A stretch of DNA of 30,272 nt from a virus, in the IMG/VR virus record IMGVR_UViG_3300030012_001957, positions 1-30,272 of that record. One strand, given 5' to 3'. Every line of letters begins with the position of its first letter. The stretch's first letter is position 1. Of this stretch, positions 13,592 to 22,460 are shown one piece after another. Position numbers and translations under genes: made by a program. The notes beneath the pieces were generated by a model, which did no database searches, was not told the origin of the DNA, and was given only the letters and a program-made list of their open reading frames with translations.

Positions 13592-14341
13592 ATGGAAACT
13601 AAAATTAAAATTCCAACAGAATTAAGCGAAATATCATTAGGAGATTATCAGCGCTTCGTTGATGTATCTGAAAAATCAAATGATGATACATTCATATTTG
13701 AGAAGATGGTTGAAATATTCTGCAATATTCAATTGATGGAAGTAATCCAAATCAAATGGACGGATGTTCAATATATAGCAGGAAAGATTACTCAAGCATT
13801 TCAGAAGAAGCCTGAATTTAAGAACAGATTTAAAATCAAAGATATTGAGTTCGGATTCATTCCAAGCCTGGAAGACATCAGTTTCGGAGAATTTATTGAT
13901 ATGCAAAATAACATTGATAAGATTGAAGATTTTCACAAAGCAATGGCGGTAATGTATCGACCAATAGTTGAAAGCAGAAAAGATAAATATTTGATTGAGG
14001 ATTATGTTTCTTCGGCTAATTATGCGGAGGTAATGAAATTTGCTCCTGTTGATGTTGCATTAGCAGCAAAGGTTTTTTTTTGCGATTTGCAAAAAGAATT
14101 ATTGAGCAGTACAATTATTTATTTGAAAGATCTGATGATGAAGGAGGATTCGGAGAGTTTTCGGAAAGAGTTCAGTTTGCAAAACAATGGGGTTGGTATT
14201 CAAGCGTTTATGGAATCGCAGGTGGAGATCTACAGAAATTTAGAAGCGTTACAAAATTGCCCGTACATGACTGCCTTACCTTCCTATCTTTTGAAAAGCA
14301 AAAGCGAAATATCGAGAATAATGAGATACAACGACAATTAA
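13592..14341 (+). CDS. Tail assembly chaperone, zero-frame product (gpG-like)
   Basis: The 249-residue protein begins P-T-E-L-S-E-I-S-L-G-D-Y-Q-R-F, a start I associate with Bacteroidota phage tail-region proteins. Its position before the neck and tail genes, and a second frame opening at a nine-T run (14073-14081), match lambda G/T-type tail assembly chaperones that keep the tape measure soluble. The zero frame stays open for 86 codons past the run, so both frames are read across the same DNA. Its codons there (TCG, CGG, GGG, CCG) are rarer in this genome than those of the -1 frame. Function is by analogy. Confidence 0.65.
   Translation: METKIKIPTELSEISLGDYQRFVDVSEKSNDDTFIFEKMVEIFCNIQLMEVIQIKWTDVQYIAGKITQAFQKKPEFKNRFKIKDIEFGFIPSLEDISFGEFIDMQNNIDKIEDFHKAMAVMYRPIVESRKDKYLIEDYVSSANYAEVMKFAPVDVALAAKVFFCDLQKELLSSTIIYLKDLMMKEDSESFRKEFSLQNNGVGIQAFMESQVEIYRNLEALQNCPYMTALPSYLLKSKSEISRIMRYNDN
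14073..14081 (+). promoter_or_regulatory. Slippery nine-T run for -1 ribosomal frameshifting
   Basis: In zero frame the codons are GTT TTT TTT TGC, offering a T-TTT-TTT slippery heptamer. Slipping back one base gives TTT TTT TTG CGA and enters a frame that opened at 14053, just after a TGA at 14050-14052. I did not resolve a downstream stimulatory structure. Confidence 0.7.
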
Positions 14342-14355
14342 AAAAACCTATTTAA
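14080..14355 (+). CDS. Tail assembly chaperone, -1 frameshift extension (gpT-like)
   Basis: A 91-codon open frame in -1 phase to the preceding gene and overlapping its last 87 codons. It contains W-G-W-Y-S-S-V-Y-G-I-A-G-G-D and V-T-K-L-P-V-H-D-C-L-T-F-L, matching a pattern I associate with phage tail-chaperone second halves, and it uses normal backbone codons. The frame has no ATG from its opening at 14053 to its stop; the only start-like codon is TTG at 14080, inside the T-run. Expression by -1 frameshift at 14073-14081 is therefore the simplest reading and gives a fusion of about 254 residues. Independent initiation at TTG is the alternative. The coordinates given are the unique-frame part. 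Confidence 0.72.
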   Translation: MRFAKRIIEQYNYLFERSDDEGGFGEFSERVQFAKQWGWYSSVYGIAGGDLQKFRSVTKLPVHDCLTFLSFEKQKRNIENNEIQRQLKKPI

Positions 14356-14814
14356 ATGAGTTATTATAATATATTAAATAAGATCAAAACAGAATTAGAT
14401 GCTGATCCTTTTACAAATACAACAACAGAAGGAGATCTTAATTCAGTTGATTTATCTAAACAAACCATTTTTCCGCTTACGCATATTATAATAAATAATG
14501 CAACATTCAGAGGAAATGTTATTCAATATAACATGAGCATCTTAGCAATGGATATTGTTGATTTTGATAAGGATGAAACAACGGATAAATTCAGAGGTAA
14601 TGATAATACTCATGATATTTTTAATACTCAGATATCTCTTCTAAATAGATTATATGAGAAGTTAAGAAGAGGAAATCTTTACGATGATAATTATCAGGTT
14701 GATGGAGATCCAACGCTTGAACCATTTACTGACAGATTTGAAAATACTTTATGCGGGTGGACATTAACAATGAATATATTAATTCCTAATGATATGACCG
14801 TTTGCGATGTTTGA
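14356..14814 (+). CDS. Neck/tail protein, tail-terminator candidate
   Basis: The 152-residue protein follows the chaperone pair directly. It has a mixed beta pattern and a distinctive end (F-T-D-R-F-E-N-T-L-C-G-W-T-L, then I-P-N-D-M), which I recall from structural proteins of Bacteroidota phages. Size and position suit a tail terminator or tail-completion protein, which caps the tail tube and joins it to the head. The start is one base after the frameshift-product stop, and the end overlaps the next gene by eight bases. The family is recalled, not proven; some other neck protein is possible. Confidence 0.55.
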   Translation: MSYYNILNKIKTELDADPFTNTTTEGDLNSVDLSKQTIFPLTHIIINNATFRGNVIQYNMSILAMDIVDFDKDETTDKFRGNDNTHDIFNTQISLLNRLYEKLRRGNLYDDNYQVDGDPTLEPFTDRFENTLCGWTLTMNILIPNDMTVCDV

Positions 14815-15343
14815 TAATACTGAAATATTAGAAACGATTGAGAAATTCAAGGCGCTTGTTATTGAAGAAGCAAAAGGCAATCTTCAAAAAATGAATAAAG
14901 ATACATCAGGCAAATTATCTAATTCAATAAAAGGAGAAACAAAGGTAATGAAGAATTCAATCAGGATTTCATTTGATATGGAAAATTATGGATGGTTTCA
15001 AGATTTAGGAGTTAGCGGAAGAAGAACCGTAAGAACAGATACTCCATTCAGTTACAGAACGCAGCCTCCTCCATCAAGAGCATTAGAGAAATGGGCAAAA
15101 AGAAAACAGATAAAAGGAAGAGATAAAAAAACAGGAAGATTTATATCTTATAAAAGCCTATCATATTTGATTGCGCAGAGCATTTTTAGAGATGGAATCA
15201 AAGCATCATTATTCTTTACAAAGCCATTTCAAAAGCATTACAAAACATTAGGAAAAGAATTACAAGAAAAATACGGATTATCCATGATAAAATTATTTGA
15301 TGATATCATGCAGGAAAGTTTAAAAAAATTTAAAAACAATTAA
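14807..15343 (+). CDS. HK97 gp10-like neck/tail-completion protein candidate
   Basis: The 178-residue protein has a helical N-terminus, then G-K-L-S-N-S-I-K-G, Y-G-W-F-Q-D-L-G-V-S-G and a late S-L-S-Y-L-I-A-Q-S-I-F-R-D-G-I-K segment followed by F-F-T-K-P-F. The order (N-terminal helix, Y-x-x-F-Q-D-L-G, C-terminal helix) is that of HK97 gp10-type proteins that seal the neck. Overlap with the preceding terminator-like gene supports a head-tail joining role. Highly basic overall. Function is inferred from motif style and gene neighbours. Confidence 0.55.
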   Translation: MFDNTEILETIEKFKALVIEEAKGNLQKMNKDTSGKLSNSIKGETKVMKNSIRISFDMENYGWFQDLGVSGRRTVRTDTPFSYRTQPPPSRALEKWAKRKQIKGRDKKTGRFISYKSLSYLIAQSIFRDGIKASLFFTKPFQKHYKTLGKELQEKYGLSMIKLFDDIMQESLKKFKNN

Positions 15344-15345
15344 CA

Positions 15346-16485
15346 ATGCCAAATATATTTGCAAGATCTCCATATATTATTGAAGTAGATGAAACGTCAG
15401 TTGTTGGATCGCAGTTAGATCTAACTTTTTATTATCCTGGAACATCGCCAGGAACTGCCCAATATACGCTTAATAAAAAAATTCCTGCATCTAATAATCT
15501 GAAGATGTATTATGATATATCTCCATATTGCAGGGAATATTTAAAGTTTACAACAAGGCAAAGCATAATTGGAACGCTTCCAACAACAAGCGGAATTGTT
15601 GCAAGTAATAACGATCAATATGTATTATTGAGAGTTCAGAGATATAAAGAAACAACAACAGGCCAATTTGCATTATTAGATACAACAACATATTATTGTT
15701 TTGATGGTTATGGATATTATTCAGAAGGCAGCAATCCAACAAATGCAGATTATATTTTTAGCGGATCTAAATATGCAACATTAAAAGAAGGAACATATAA
15801 TTATAAATATTCAGCGCTTGGAAATCCAACAGCAAATGCAGATGATAGAGCAGGAATTTTAGGAGTATTCGGCGCATCAACTTTAGATTCAGTTAAATAT
15901 ACAGATCTTGTAACAGGATCATCAACAACATTTACAACTCCTTTTGCAAGCGCGCAAATTTTATACGATGTCCCAAGCGTTTGGGCAGGATATTATGCTA
16001 ACGGAAATAAGTTGGAGATATGGCAAAACATAAGCGTTCCTTCAGCAGTTCTTTTAGGAACATGGATTTTTAAACCTGTATGCGAACCTAAATATACTCC
16101 TGTAATGATTGACTTTGTGAACAAGTTTGGATATTGGCAAAGGGAGTTCTTTTATAAAGCATCCAGAGATAGCATAAGCGTTCAAGAAACGGAATATAAT
16201 TTGATGCAATCTAATTCATTGAGTTACTCAACATTAGAGGGCCAAAGAAGAGCATTCAATATCAACGGCCAAGAATCAATTGTTTGCAATACAGGATTCG
16301 TTGATGAAGGTTATTCAGAAACAATTCAGCAGATCCTATTATCTGAAAAAATATTATTAGATAATTTGCCTGTTACAACATCAACTAAAAGCATTGACAA
16401 GATAAAAGGAGTAAATGCAGAAAAGCCAATCAATTATCAGATCAGTTTTAAATATTCCTTTGAGGCAATTAATTCTGTAATATAA
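15346..16485 (+). CDS. Tail structural protein, unknown role
   Basis: A 379-residue beta-rich protein starting M-P-N-I-F-A-R-S-P-Y-I-I-E-V, with many Thr, Ser and Tyr. A start of this form, followed by a large tail protein, recurs in Bacteroidota phages. It has no coiled coil or membrane segment. Lying between the neck genes and the large hub-like protein, it is probably a tail-tip or baseplate component, possibly surface-exposed and adhesive. The stop overlaps the next ATG by one base (TAATG). I cannot assign a fold. Confidence 0.55.
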   Translation: MPNIFARSPYIIEVDETSVVGSQLDLTFYYPGTSPGTAQYTLNKKIPASNNLKMYYDISPYCREYLKFTTRQSIIGTLPTTSGIVASNNDQYVLLRVQRYKETTTGQFALLDTTTYYCFDGYGYYSEGSNPTNADYIFSGSKYATLKEGTYNYKYSALGNPTANADDRAGILGVFGASTLDSVKYTDLVTGSSTTFTTPFASAQILYDVPSVWAGYYANGNKLEIWQNISVPSAVLLGTWIFKPVCEPKYTPVMIDFVNKFGYWQREFFYKASRDSISVQETEYNLMQSNSLSYSTLEGQRRAFNINGQESIVCNTGFVDEGYSETIQQILLSEKILLDNLPVTTSTKSIDKIKGVNAEKPINYQISFKYSFEAINSVI

Positions 16486-18899
16486 TGAAAAGAAGCATTC
16501 AAATATATGTAGAGGGAGTTAAGTTAGATTTATTCAATGATGAGCAGATTCAAGTTAATTCCACGGTTCAGAATATATCTGATATATCCAAAGTATATTG
16601 CGATTTCAGTCAGTCTTTTTCTGTTCCTGCAACTCCAAATAATAATAAGGTATTTAGCCATTTTTATAATTCAGAGGTATTCAAATATAACTCAACTCAG
16701 TTTGATGTTAATGTAAGAAAAGATGCGCAGATTGATATTAATTTAACGGCATTTAGAACAGGTAAGATTCAACTTGAAAAAGCAAATATAAAAAAGGGTA
16801 AGCCTGAAAGTTATCAGATTACATTTTACGGAGATATCACAAGCCTTAAAGATAAGTTTGCAGAGGATCTTTTAGGAGATGTTGATCTTTCTTCTTTAGA
16901 TCATCTATATAATGGAACAGAAGTATTTAATAGGATAACAGATAACTCAACTAATTATGAAGTTAGATATCCATTAATCAGTTCAAAAAGAAATTGGGTT
17001 TATGGAGGAGGATCAGCAGATGACATTACAGATTCAACAGGCAGGATTGATTATCTTGAATTATTTCCTGCGGTTAAAATATCATCTCTTTTTAATGCAA
17101 TTGCATCTCATTATGGATTGACTTTTAACGGAACATTTTTATCAGATCAGAGATTTACGGATTGCTTTTTATGGGGAAAAACTACAAACGCTAATACGCT
17201 TGATTTCATAACGCAGCCGCAAAGAGTTGATTTTGTTTTAGGATTTGCAGATGGAGGAGTTATCAATGTTCCATTTGATTTTGCAAATGATACTCTTTCA
17301 TATTCTGATCAATTCTTTTTTTTAGCAAATACATCTTATCCATCTCCATATTTTAACAGAAGATTCAGAACAAGATTTACAATATATGATATATCTTCAG
17401 CAACTGCAACATGGTATATTGATTTATATAAGGATGGAGTATTATATTCAACAACGCAAGGAACAGGAAACTCAACGCAAACATATACGCTTTTAGAAGA
17501 AGCAGCAGCGCCAGGATTAAACACAACTTTATATATGGAGGTTAGATCATCAGAGCAGATGAGTTTTAAAACAAGAGTTTATTGCGATGAATTATATGAT
17601 TACAATGATACATCAACAACAGGAGTTCCTATTATTTCAACTGATGTTTTTACGGTTGCATCTTATGGGCCTTCGCAAACATTAACAGGAAATTCTAATT
17701 TAGCAGGATTAGTTCCTGAAATGAAGGTTGCTGATTTCTTTTCAGGCATCTTAAAAGTTTTTAATTTAACTTGTTATGGAACGGCTGCAAATACTTTTCA
17801 GATTGAACCATTGGATATATGGTATCAAGTAGGAGATATTCATGACATAACTAAATATACAGATATTGATTCAATCGATGTTGATCGAGTTCCTTTATAC
17901 AAAAGGATTAAATTGAAATATCAAGAAAGCGATTCAATTTTAAACAAACAATACAAGGCATTATTTCAAAAAAATTATGGAGATGATGATCAGGATTTTT
18001 CATATGATGGAAGCGAATTCAATGTTGAATTGCCATTTGAGAATTTGATGGGCCAAAGATTTGATAATACTACAACGCAGGTTGCCTATGCATTAACTGA
18101 AAATTTAGATCCATATACTCCAAAGCCATGTTTATTTTATATGTATGAAAGGCAGGCAACAGATGTAAAATTATATAATGGATCATCAGTTGTTGATTTG
18201 GTTAATTATATGCCATTCGGCCAAGATCTTCTTTTTAATGGAGTAGATAATTACTCTTTAAATTTTGGGCCTGCAATGAGTACGTTTTTATTGCAGCCTG
18301 TTCAAGATGGATTAACGAAAACCTATTACATTAGTTATCTTCTAAATTTATATGATCTTCAAAACAGATTGGTTTCTGTTAAAACGCAATTACCGATTTC
18401 TTTGCTTACTAAATTGAGATTAAATGACAGGCTAATTATCAGAGATAAGCGATACGTTATAAATGAGATGAAGAGCAATCTAACATCAGGAGAAGTCAAT
18501 TTTACATTGCTTTTAGATTTCAGAGATGTATTGCCTGTTACAGTTATTCCATCTCCTTCAGGAGCAGGATGCGTTGATGTTCCTATAAATCTTCCAAATG
18601 GAGTTTGTTCAGCAGCAATTGCAACATCAACTCCAGGAGTAACAATAACTCCTTCATCAGTTACATCATCTCAGATCATTGAAGTATGCGTTCCTGCAAA
18701 TGCTAATCCGCAAACTTTTATTGTAACAGAAGATACTAATTTATTATTTCCGCCTATTCTTTATAAGTATGTAAATACGGAAGATAATTTTAGAATAGTA
18801 ACAGAAGGAAGCGCAAATCAAACAATAGTTTTAACCGTTACATTTACATATTGCAACGGAGCAGTAGATGATCAAACAATCGTAATTCAGCAACCATGA
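16485..18899 (+). CDS. Large tail-tip/hub-like structural protein
   Basis: The 804-residue protein opens with a beta-rich N-terminus containing D-F-S-Q-S-F-S-V-P-A-T-P-N-N near 41-54, a pattern I recall at the start of large tail proteins in Bacteroidota phages and prophages. The middle (about 130-640) contains numerous aromatic and glycine-rich strands. The last 110 residues (from A-G-C-V-D-V-P near 694) have three or four cysteines and look like an Ig-like or BACON-like adhesion domain. A hub or distal-tail function with surface-binding C-terminus is likely. It precedes the tape-measure gene, the reverse of most siphoviruses. Exact role unproven. Confidence 0.6.
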   Translation: MKRSIQIYVEGVKLDLFNDEQIQVNSTVQNISDISKVYCDFSQSFSVPATPNNNKVFSHFYNSEVFKYNSTQFDVNVRKDAQIDINLTAFRTGKIQLEKANIKKGKPESYQITFYGDITSLKDKFAEDLLGDVDLSSLDHLYNGTEVFNRITDNSTNYEVRYPLISSKRNWVYGGGSADDITDSTGRIDYLELFPAVKISSLFNAIASHYGLTFNGTFLSDQRFTDCFLWGKTTNANTLDFITQPQRVDFVLGFADGGVINVPFDFANDTLSYSDQFFFLANTSYPSPYFNRRFRTRFTIYDISSATATWYIDLYKDGVLYSTTQGTGNSTQTYTLLEEAAAPGLNTTLYMEVRSSEQMSFKTRVYCDELYDYNDTSTTGVPIISTDVFTVASYGPSQTLTGNSNLAGLVPEMKVADFFSGILKVFNLTCYGTAANTFQIEPLDIWYQVGDIHDITKYTDIDSIDVDRVPLYKRIKLKYQESDSILNKQYKALFQKNYGDDDQDFSYDGSEFNVELPFENLMGQRFDNTTTQVAYALTENLDPYTPKPCLFYMYERQATDVKLYNGSSVVDLVNYMPFGQDLLFNGVDNYSLNFGPAMSTFLLQPVQDGLTKTYYISYLLNLYDLQNRLVSVKTQLPISLLTKLRLNDRLIIRDKRYVINEMKSNLTSGEVNFTLLLDFRDVLPVTVIPSPSGAGCVDVPINLPNGVCSAAIATSTPGVTITPSSVTSSQIIEVCVPANANPQTFIVTEDTNLLFPPILYKYVNTEDNFRIVTEGSANQTIVLTVTFTYCNGAVDDQTIVIQQP

Positions 18900-19066
18900 T
18901 AGAAAACATAATGAATATGCTCAAATTAACGGAGCATTTAGGAGAAACAGATAACATTGAAATAGCCAAAGGAAAGTATAAACTTTATTCAGGAATTAAG
19001 GATATATACAAACAAGAAAAAAGAAACAATCATTTTAAAAAATTGAAAGATGGCAGAAAATTATAA
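18896..19066 (+). CDS. Small basic protein between hub and tape measure (56 aa)
   Basis: The ATG overlaps the hub stop (ATGA) and the frame runs 56 residues, ending 17 bases inside the tape-measure gene. It has a helical N-terminus (M-N-M-L-K-L-T-E-H-L-G) and a lysine/arginine-rich end (K-R-N-N-H-F-K-K-L-K-D-G-R-K-L). It fills an otherwise empty 150-base gap, has backbone codon use and is coupled on both sides, so it is probably a real gene. Its function is unknown; a tail-assembly helper is possible. Confidence 0.65.
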   Translation: MIENIMNMLKLTEHLGETDNIEIAKGKYKLYSGIKDIYKQEKRNNHFKKLKDGRKL

Positions 19067-21038
19067 TCTTAATTTTGATATAAACTCAAACGGAGTTAAT
19101 GACGCAGAAGAAAAATTCCTGGCATTAGGTAAATCTATTGATAAAGCAAGGCAGGAACTTGATCAAATGCGAGATGCTAACGAACAAGGATCAGCAGCAT
19201 TTCAGCAACAGAAGCAAGAACTTGAACAAATGGAAAGCGCCTTTAGAGATCTCAATAAAGAGATGAAAGGAGTTGATGCAACATTTGAAGAAGTTTACGG
19301 AGAAGTTCAGCCATTAACAACTGCATTAGGAGAAGCAGAAGATCGGCTATACCAATTAGCATTAGCAGGAGATACAACATCAAAAGAATATCAAGATCTT
19401 TTAGATAAAGTTACAAGATATAGAAAAGTTCAAATTCAAACAGATCAAGTAGTTGATGCATCTGCTACAACATTTAGTCAAAAATTAGGCGGAGCGCTAT
19501 CAGGAGCAGCAGGAGGATTCTCAGCAGTTCAGGGAGCAATGGGTTTATTTGGCGCTGAATCAGAAGCATTAGAATCAACTTTATTGAAGGTTAATTCAGC
19601 AATGGCATTGGCTCAAGGAATTGAAGGATTAAAGGAAGGCGCTAAAAGTTTTAAATTATTAGGATTATCAGCAACAAAAGCATTTAAAGGAATGAAAGGC
19701 GCATTTCTTGCAACAGGGATTGGAGCGTTTGTTGTTACTTTAGGAGTTGTTGTTGCTTATTGGGATGATATAAGCGAAGCAATTGGTTTTGGAACAGATG
19801 CAGTTGAAGATCAAGAGGACGCAGTAAAGAATCTTCAAGAAGAAACTAAAAAACAACTTGACATCATGAATGATATAGTAAATAATAATCAAAATTATAT
19901 CAACAGGCAAATAGATCAAATAAAAAACGAAGAAGAAATAAAAAATTTACAAGCGCAGGGCGGAGACAATCAAGAACGCATAAACGAATTGCAAAGAGCG
20001 AACATACAAATAGAACTACAAAATTTAAGGGTGCGCCTTGAAAGCACAAAAGAATTATTGACGCAAACGGAACTGCTTGAATTGCAGGGCCAAATTTACC
20101 GCAAAGAACAAGAACTGCAAAGAACAGAAATTAAAAAAACAAGAAGATCTCACAGAAGCCATAGAAGAGCAGTTAAAAAAGAAATGATTTCAGAATTGGA
20201 TTTTGCTCGAATGATTGAAGATTTGAAATTAGAACAATTAGATGCATCAACAGAAAGCGAAATTGAAAGATTAAACGTTAAATATGATCGCATTATTGAA
20301 GATATTAAGAGAAATGAAAAGTTAAAAGAGGAACAAAAAACTGCATTAATTAATGAACAGGAAAAAATCAGAGAACGACAATTATTTAAAATACAAAGAG
20401 ATGGATTGAATTCTGAATTTACAATGAAAATTCGCAAAACTAAAGAAATTGAAACTGCAAAAACAGAATTAATCATTGATGAAGAAAGAATCAGAAATGC
20501 AGAGATTGAAAGATTGGCAGTTGAAAGAAGAGAAAAGGCAAAAGAGAATGCAGCCATAATTGCGCAGATGTCAATCGATGGTTTAAGATTGGTTTCTGAT
20601 GTTGCTCAACTATTTGCAGGTAAAAGCGAAAAAGCAGCAAGAAGAGCGTTCAATATAAAGAAAGCGGCAGATATTGCAGAAGCAACAATGAGCGGATATA
20701 AAGCAGTATTATCAACTTATGCAAATGCTCCAGGCGGCCCTGTTCTTAAAGGTATTGCAGCAGGTATTGCAGGAGGATTCGCAGCGGTACAAATTGGAAA
20801 GATAGCATCAGCCCAATTTCAAAGCGGAGATTCAGGAGGAGGAGGAGATCTTAATTCTGATATTCCAACAGGAGGAGATGTAGCAGCAGCAGCGCCGCAA
20901 TTTAATGTTGTTGGAGATACAGGCGCATCTCAGTTGGCCCAAATTCAGCAGCAGCCAATGCAAGCATTTGTTGTTTCAGGAGATGTTACATCAGCGCAAA
21001 GCCTTGATCGAAACAAAATACAAAACGCAACAATCTAA
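19050..21038 (+). CDS. Tail tape measure protein
   Basis: The 662-residue protein has an N-terminal coiled coil (to about 140), a Gly/Ala-rich hydrophobic stretch (about 155-245, including A-T-G-I-G-A-F-V-V-T-L-G-V-V-V-A, a transmembrane-like segment), a long charged coiled coil (about 255-500) and a Gly/Ala-rich C-terminus ending with Q-F-N-V-V-G-D-T-G-A-S. This is the usual tape-measure architecture. At roughly 0.15 nm per residue the tail would be about 100 nm, a siphovirus length. It sets tail length and may enter the host membrane during DNA injection. It lies downstream of the hub-like gene and is separated from the chaperone pair by five genes. Confidence 0.82.
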   Translation: MAENYNLNFDINSNGVNDAEEKFLALGKSIDKARQELDQMRDANEQGSAAFQQQKQELEQMESAFRDLNKEMKGVDATFEEVYGEVQPLTTALGEAEDRLYQLALAGDTTSKEYQDLLDKVTRYRKVQIQTDQVVDASATTFSQKLGGALSGAAGGFSAVQGAMGLFGAESEALESTLLKVNSAMALAQGIEGLKEGAKSFKLLGLSATKAFKGMKGAFLATGIGAFVVTLGVVVAYWDDISEAIGFGTDAVEDQEDAVKNLQEETKKQLDIMNDIVNNNQNYINRQIDQIKNEEEIKNLQAQGGDNQERINELQRANIQIELQNLRVRLESTKELLTQTELLELQGQIYRKEQELQRTEIKKTRRSHRSHRRAVKKEMISELDFARMIEDLKLEQLDASTESEIERLNVKYDRIIEDIKRNEKLKEEQKTALINEQEKIRERQLFKIQRDGLNSEFTMKIRKTKEIETAKTELIIDEERIRNAEIERLAVERREKAKENAAIIAQMSIDGLRLVSDVAQLFAGKSEKAARRAFNIKKAADIAEATMSGYKAVLSTYANAPGGPVLKGIAAGIAGGFAAVQIGKIASAQFQSGDSGGGGDLNSDIPTGGDVAAAAPQFNVVGDTGASQLAQIQQQPMQAFVVSGDVTSAQSLDRNKIQNATI

Positions 21039-21054
21039 ATTTTATACGTTAATA
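21030..21054 (+). promoter_or_regulatory. Late-promoter candidate 2 (ACA, 12 bases, TACGTT)
   Basis: ACA begins at 21030, overlapping the end of the tape-measure gene; TACGTT is at 21045-21050, with exactly 8 bases to the ATG at 21059. Both spacings are identical to the sites at 13563 and 24767. Confidence 0.65.
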
Positions 21055-21058
21055 TACC

Positions 21059-22300
21059 ATGAAAATAATTGAATTAATATTAAATGAGGAAGATGAGAAA
21101 TCAGGAATTGATGCAATTTCTGTAGTTGAATCTCCTGCAATAGAAAGCGACTTTATTGCTTTAAATAAGCATCAGATTGAATTGAAAACAATCGATGATG
21201 AAAAGAAGATCTTGATGGGATTGGCATTAGTTCCAATGAAACAGATTTACAGAAAGAATGAAAAAACTAATGAAGAATACTACATATATTTTTCTAAAGA
21301 AACTATCAGAAAAGCAAGTCAATTATTCTTGAAAAATTCTAATCAGAATAATGCAACATTAGAGCATCAAACAAAAATAGATGGGATGACAATTGTCGAA
21401 TCCTGGATTGTTGAAGATGCAAAGAAAGATAAATCTGCATTATATAATTTTAATGCTCCTGTCGGTTCTTGGATGGTTAGCATGAAAGTAGATAATCCTG
21501 AGATATGGAAAAAAGTAAAATCAGGAGAAGTAAAAGGATTTAGCATTGAAGGGTATTTCGCTGAGAAGGTTGAAGCAAGCAAGCAAGAATTTAAATCAGT
21601 TGTAATTGATGATGATCTTGCAATTATAGATGATCGGATTGCATATTCAACTAAAGAAAAAGCAATCCTTGTTTCTAAAGATATGGGATGCGAAGGATAT
21701 CATGAACACGAATTTGAAAATAAGGTTTGGTTTATGCCATGCGAAACGCATGAATTAAATGAACAGATTCCAACTATTGATTTGAAAAAACCATGTCAAA
21801 GCGGATACGAAATGATTGGCTTCAAAAGAAAAGGAGGCCGCAGAGTTCCTAATTGCGTTCCAATAAAAAACTCAACTGAATTAGAATCTTATGCAGATTA
21901 TCCTGATGCAGTTAAGAACAATGCCAAAAGAGGAATTGAACTTAATGAAAAGAACAATAATAAATGCGCAACGCAAACAGGCAAAGTAAGAGCGCAGCAA
22001 TTAGCAAATGGCGAAGCAGTAAGCGAAGAAACAATCAAAAGAATGTATTCATATTTAAGCAGAGCGAAAACATATTATGAAGATGCTGATACAAATGATT
22101 GCGGAAATATATCTTATTTACTTTGGGGAGGATTGGCAGCGCTTAGATGGAGCGAAAGCAAGTTAAAAGAGTTGGGCAAATTAGAAGCAGCCAAACAAGA
22201 AAGAGATCAAGAGATTATTGCAGAGTTAAAAGACTTAATTTTAGATTATGAGAAAAAACGAAAAAAGAAAAAAAAGAAGAAAAAACGCTACACCAAGTAA
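21059..22300 (+). CDS. Prohead protease (XkdF-like) with extra C-terminal domains
   Basis: The 413-residue protein starts with an XkdF-like serine protease domain (PF14550) over about 1-175: Y-F-S-K-E-T-I-R-K-A, then A-T-L-E-H-Q with a conserved His, then V-E-S-W-I-V and G-E-V-K-G-F-S-I-E-G, where Ser is the likely nucleophile. A cysteine/histidine segment (about 217-240) and a P-C-Q-S-G-Y-E ... R-V-P-N-C-V-P block follow. From about 285 there is a further helical domain (P-D-A-V-K-N-N-A-K-R-G-I ... Y-L-L-W-G-G-L-A-A) that I recall from many Bacteroidota phage proteins. The last 17 residues are nearly all Lys/Arg because they overlap the next gene. It should process scaffold and capsid proteins. 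Confidence 0.78.
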   Translation: MKIIELILNEEDEKSGIDAISVVESPAIESDFIALNKHQIELKTIDDEKKILMGLALVPMKQIYRKNEKTNEEYYIYFSKETIRKASQLFLKNSNQNNATLEHQTKIDGMTIVESWIVEDAKKDKSALYNFNAPVGSWMVSMKVDNPEIWKKVKSGEVKGFSIEGYFAEKVEASKQEFKSVVIDDDLAIIDDRIAYSTKEKAILVSKDMGCEGYHEHEFENKVWFMPCETHELNEQIPTIDLKKPCQSGYEMIGFKRKGGRRVPNCVPIKNSTELESYADYPDAVKNNAKRGIELNEKNNNKCATQTGKVRAQQLANGEAVSEETIKRMYSYLSRAKTYYEDADTNDCGNISYLLWGGLAALRWSESKLKELGKLEAAKQERDQEIIAELKDLILDYEKKRKKKKKKKKRYTK

Positions 22301-22406
22301 AACATCTCCTCAAGGCGGAACAAGGGGATGCCTTTGCGAAGATAATACTTATCATCCTGAATGTTGCGATGGAACAATCCATGCTCAAGGAATAGGCAAA
22401 ATTTAG
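22248..22406 (+). CDS. Cysteine-rich small protein overlapping the protease gene (52 aa)
   Basis: The frame starts at ATG 22248 inside the last 53 bases of the protease gene and ends at 22406. Its N-terminus is Lys/Arg-rich; the remainder has R-G-C-L-C-E-D-N-T-Y and E-C-C-D-G followed by Q-G-I-G. The C-x-C plus C-C pairing could bind zinc. I recall this pattern in small proteins of Bacteroidota phages at this site. It lies before scaffold and capsid genes, so a capsid-associated role is possible but unproven. Confidence 0.7.
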   Translation: MRKNEKRKKRRKNATPSKTSPQGGTRGCLCEDNTYHPECCDGTIHAQGIGKI

Positions 22407-22416
22407 AGAAAATCCG

Positions 22417-22440
22417 ACAGAAGAAAAAAATTACGTTTAT
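22417..22440 (+). promoter_or_regulatory. Late-promoter candidate 3 (CCGACA, TACGTT)
   Basis: CCGACA at 22414-22419 and TACGTT at 22432-22437 are 12 bases apart. The six-base upstream part is identical to that at 24764. Here 23 bases, with AAAAAAGG, separate it from the scaffold ATG at 22461, unlike the 8 bases at the other three sites. Confidence 0.65.
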
Positions 22441-22460
22441 TAGAAAAAAGGAAAATTAAA

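Noticed and set aside
18281-18286. TACGTT inside the hub gene (also 8058, 18453 and 23725)
   Set aside because: No ACA 12 bases upstream and no nearby gene start, so not counted as late-promoter elements.
20150-20557. 135-codon minus-strand frame within the tape measure
   Set aside because: It mirrors the Glu/Lys coiled coil of the plus-strand protein, giving Ser/Phe/Leu-rich nonsense; no promoter or partner genes.
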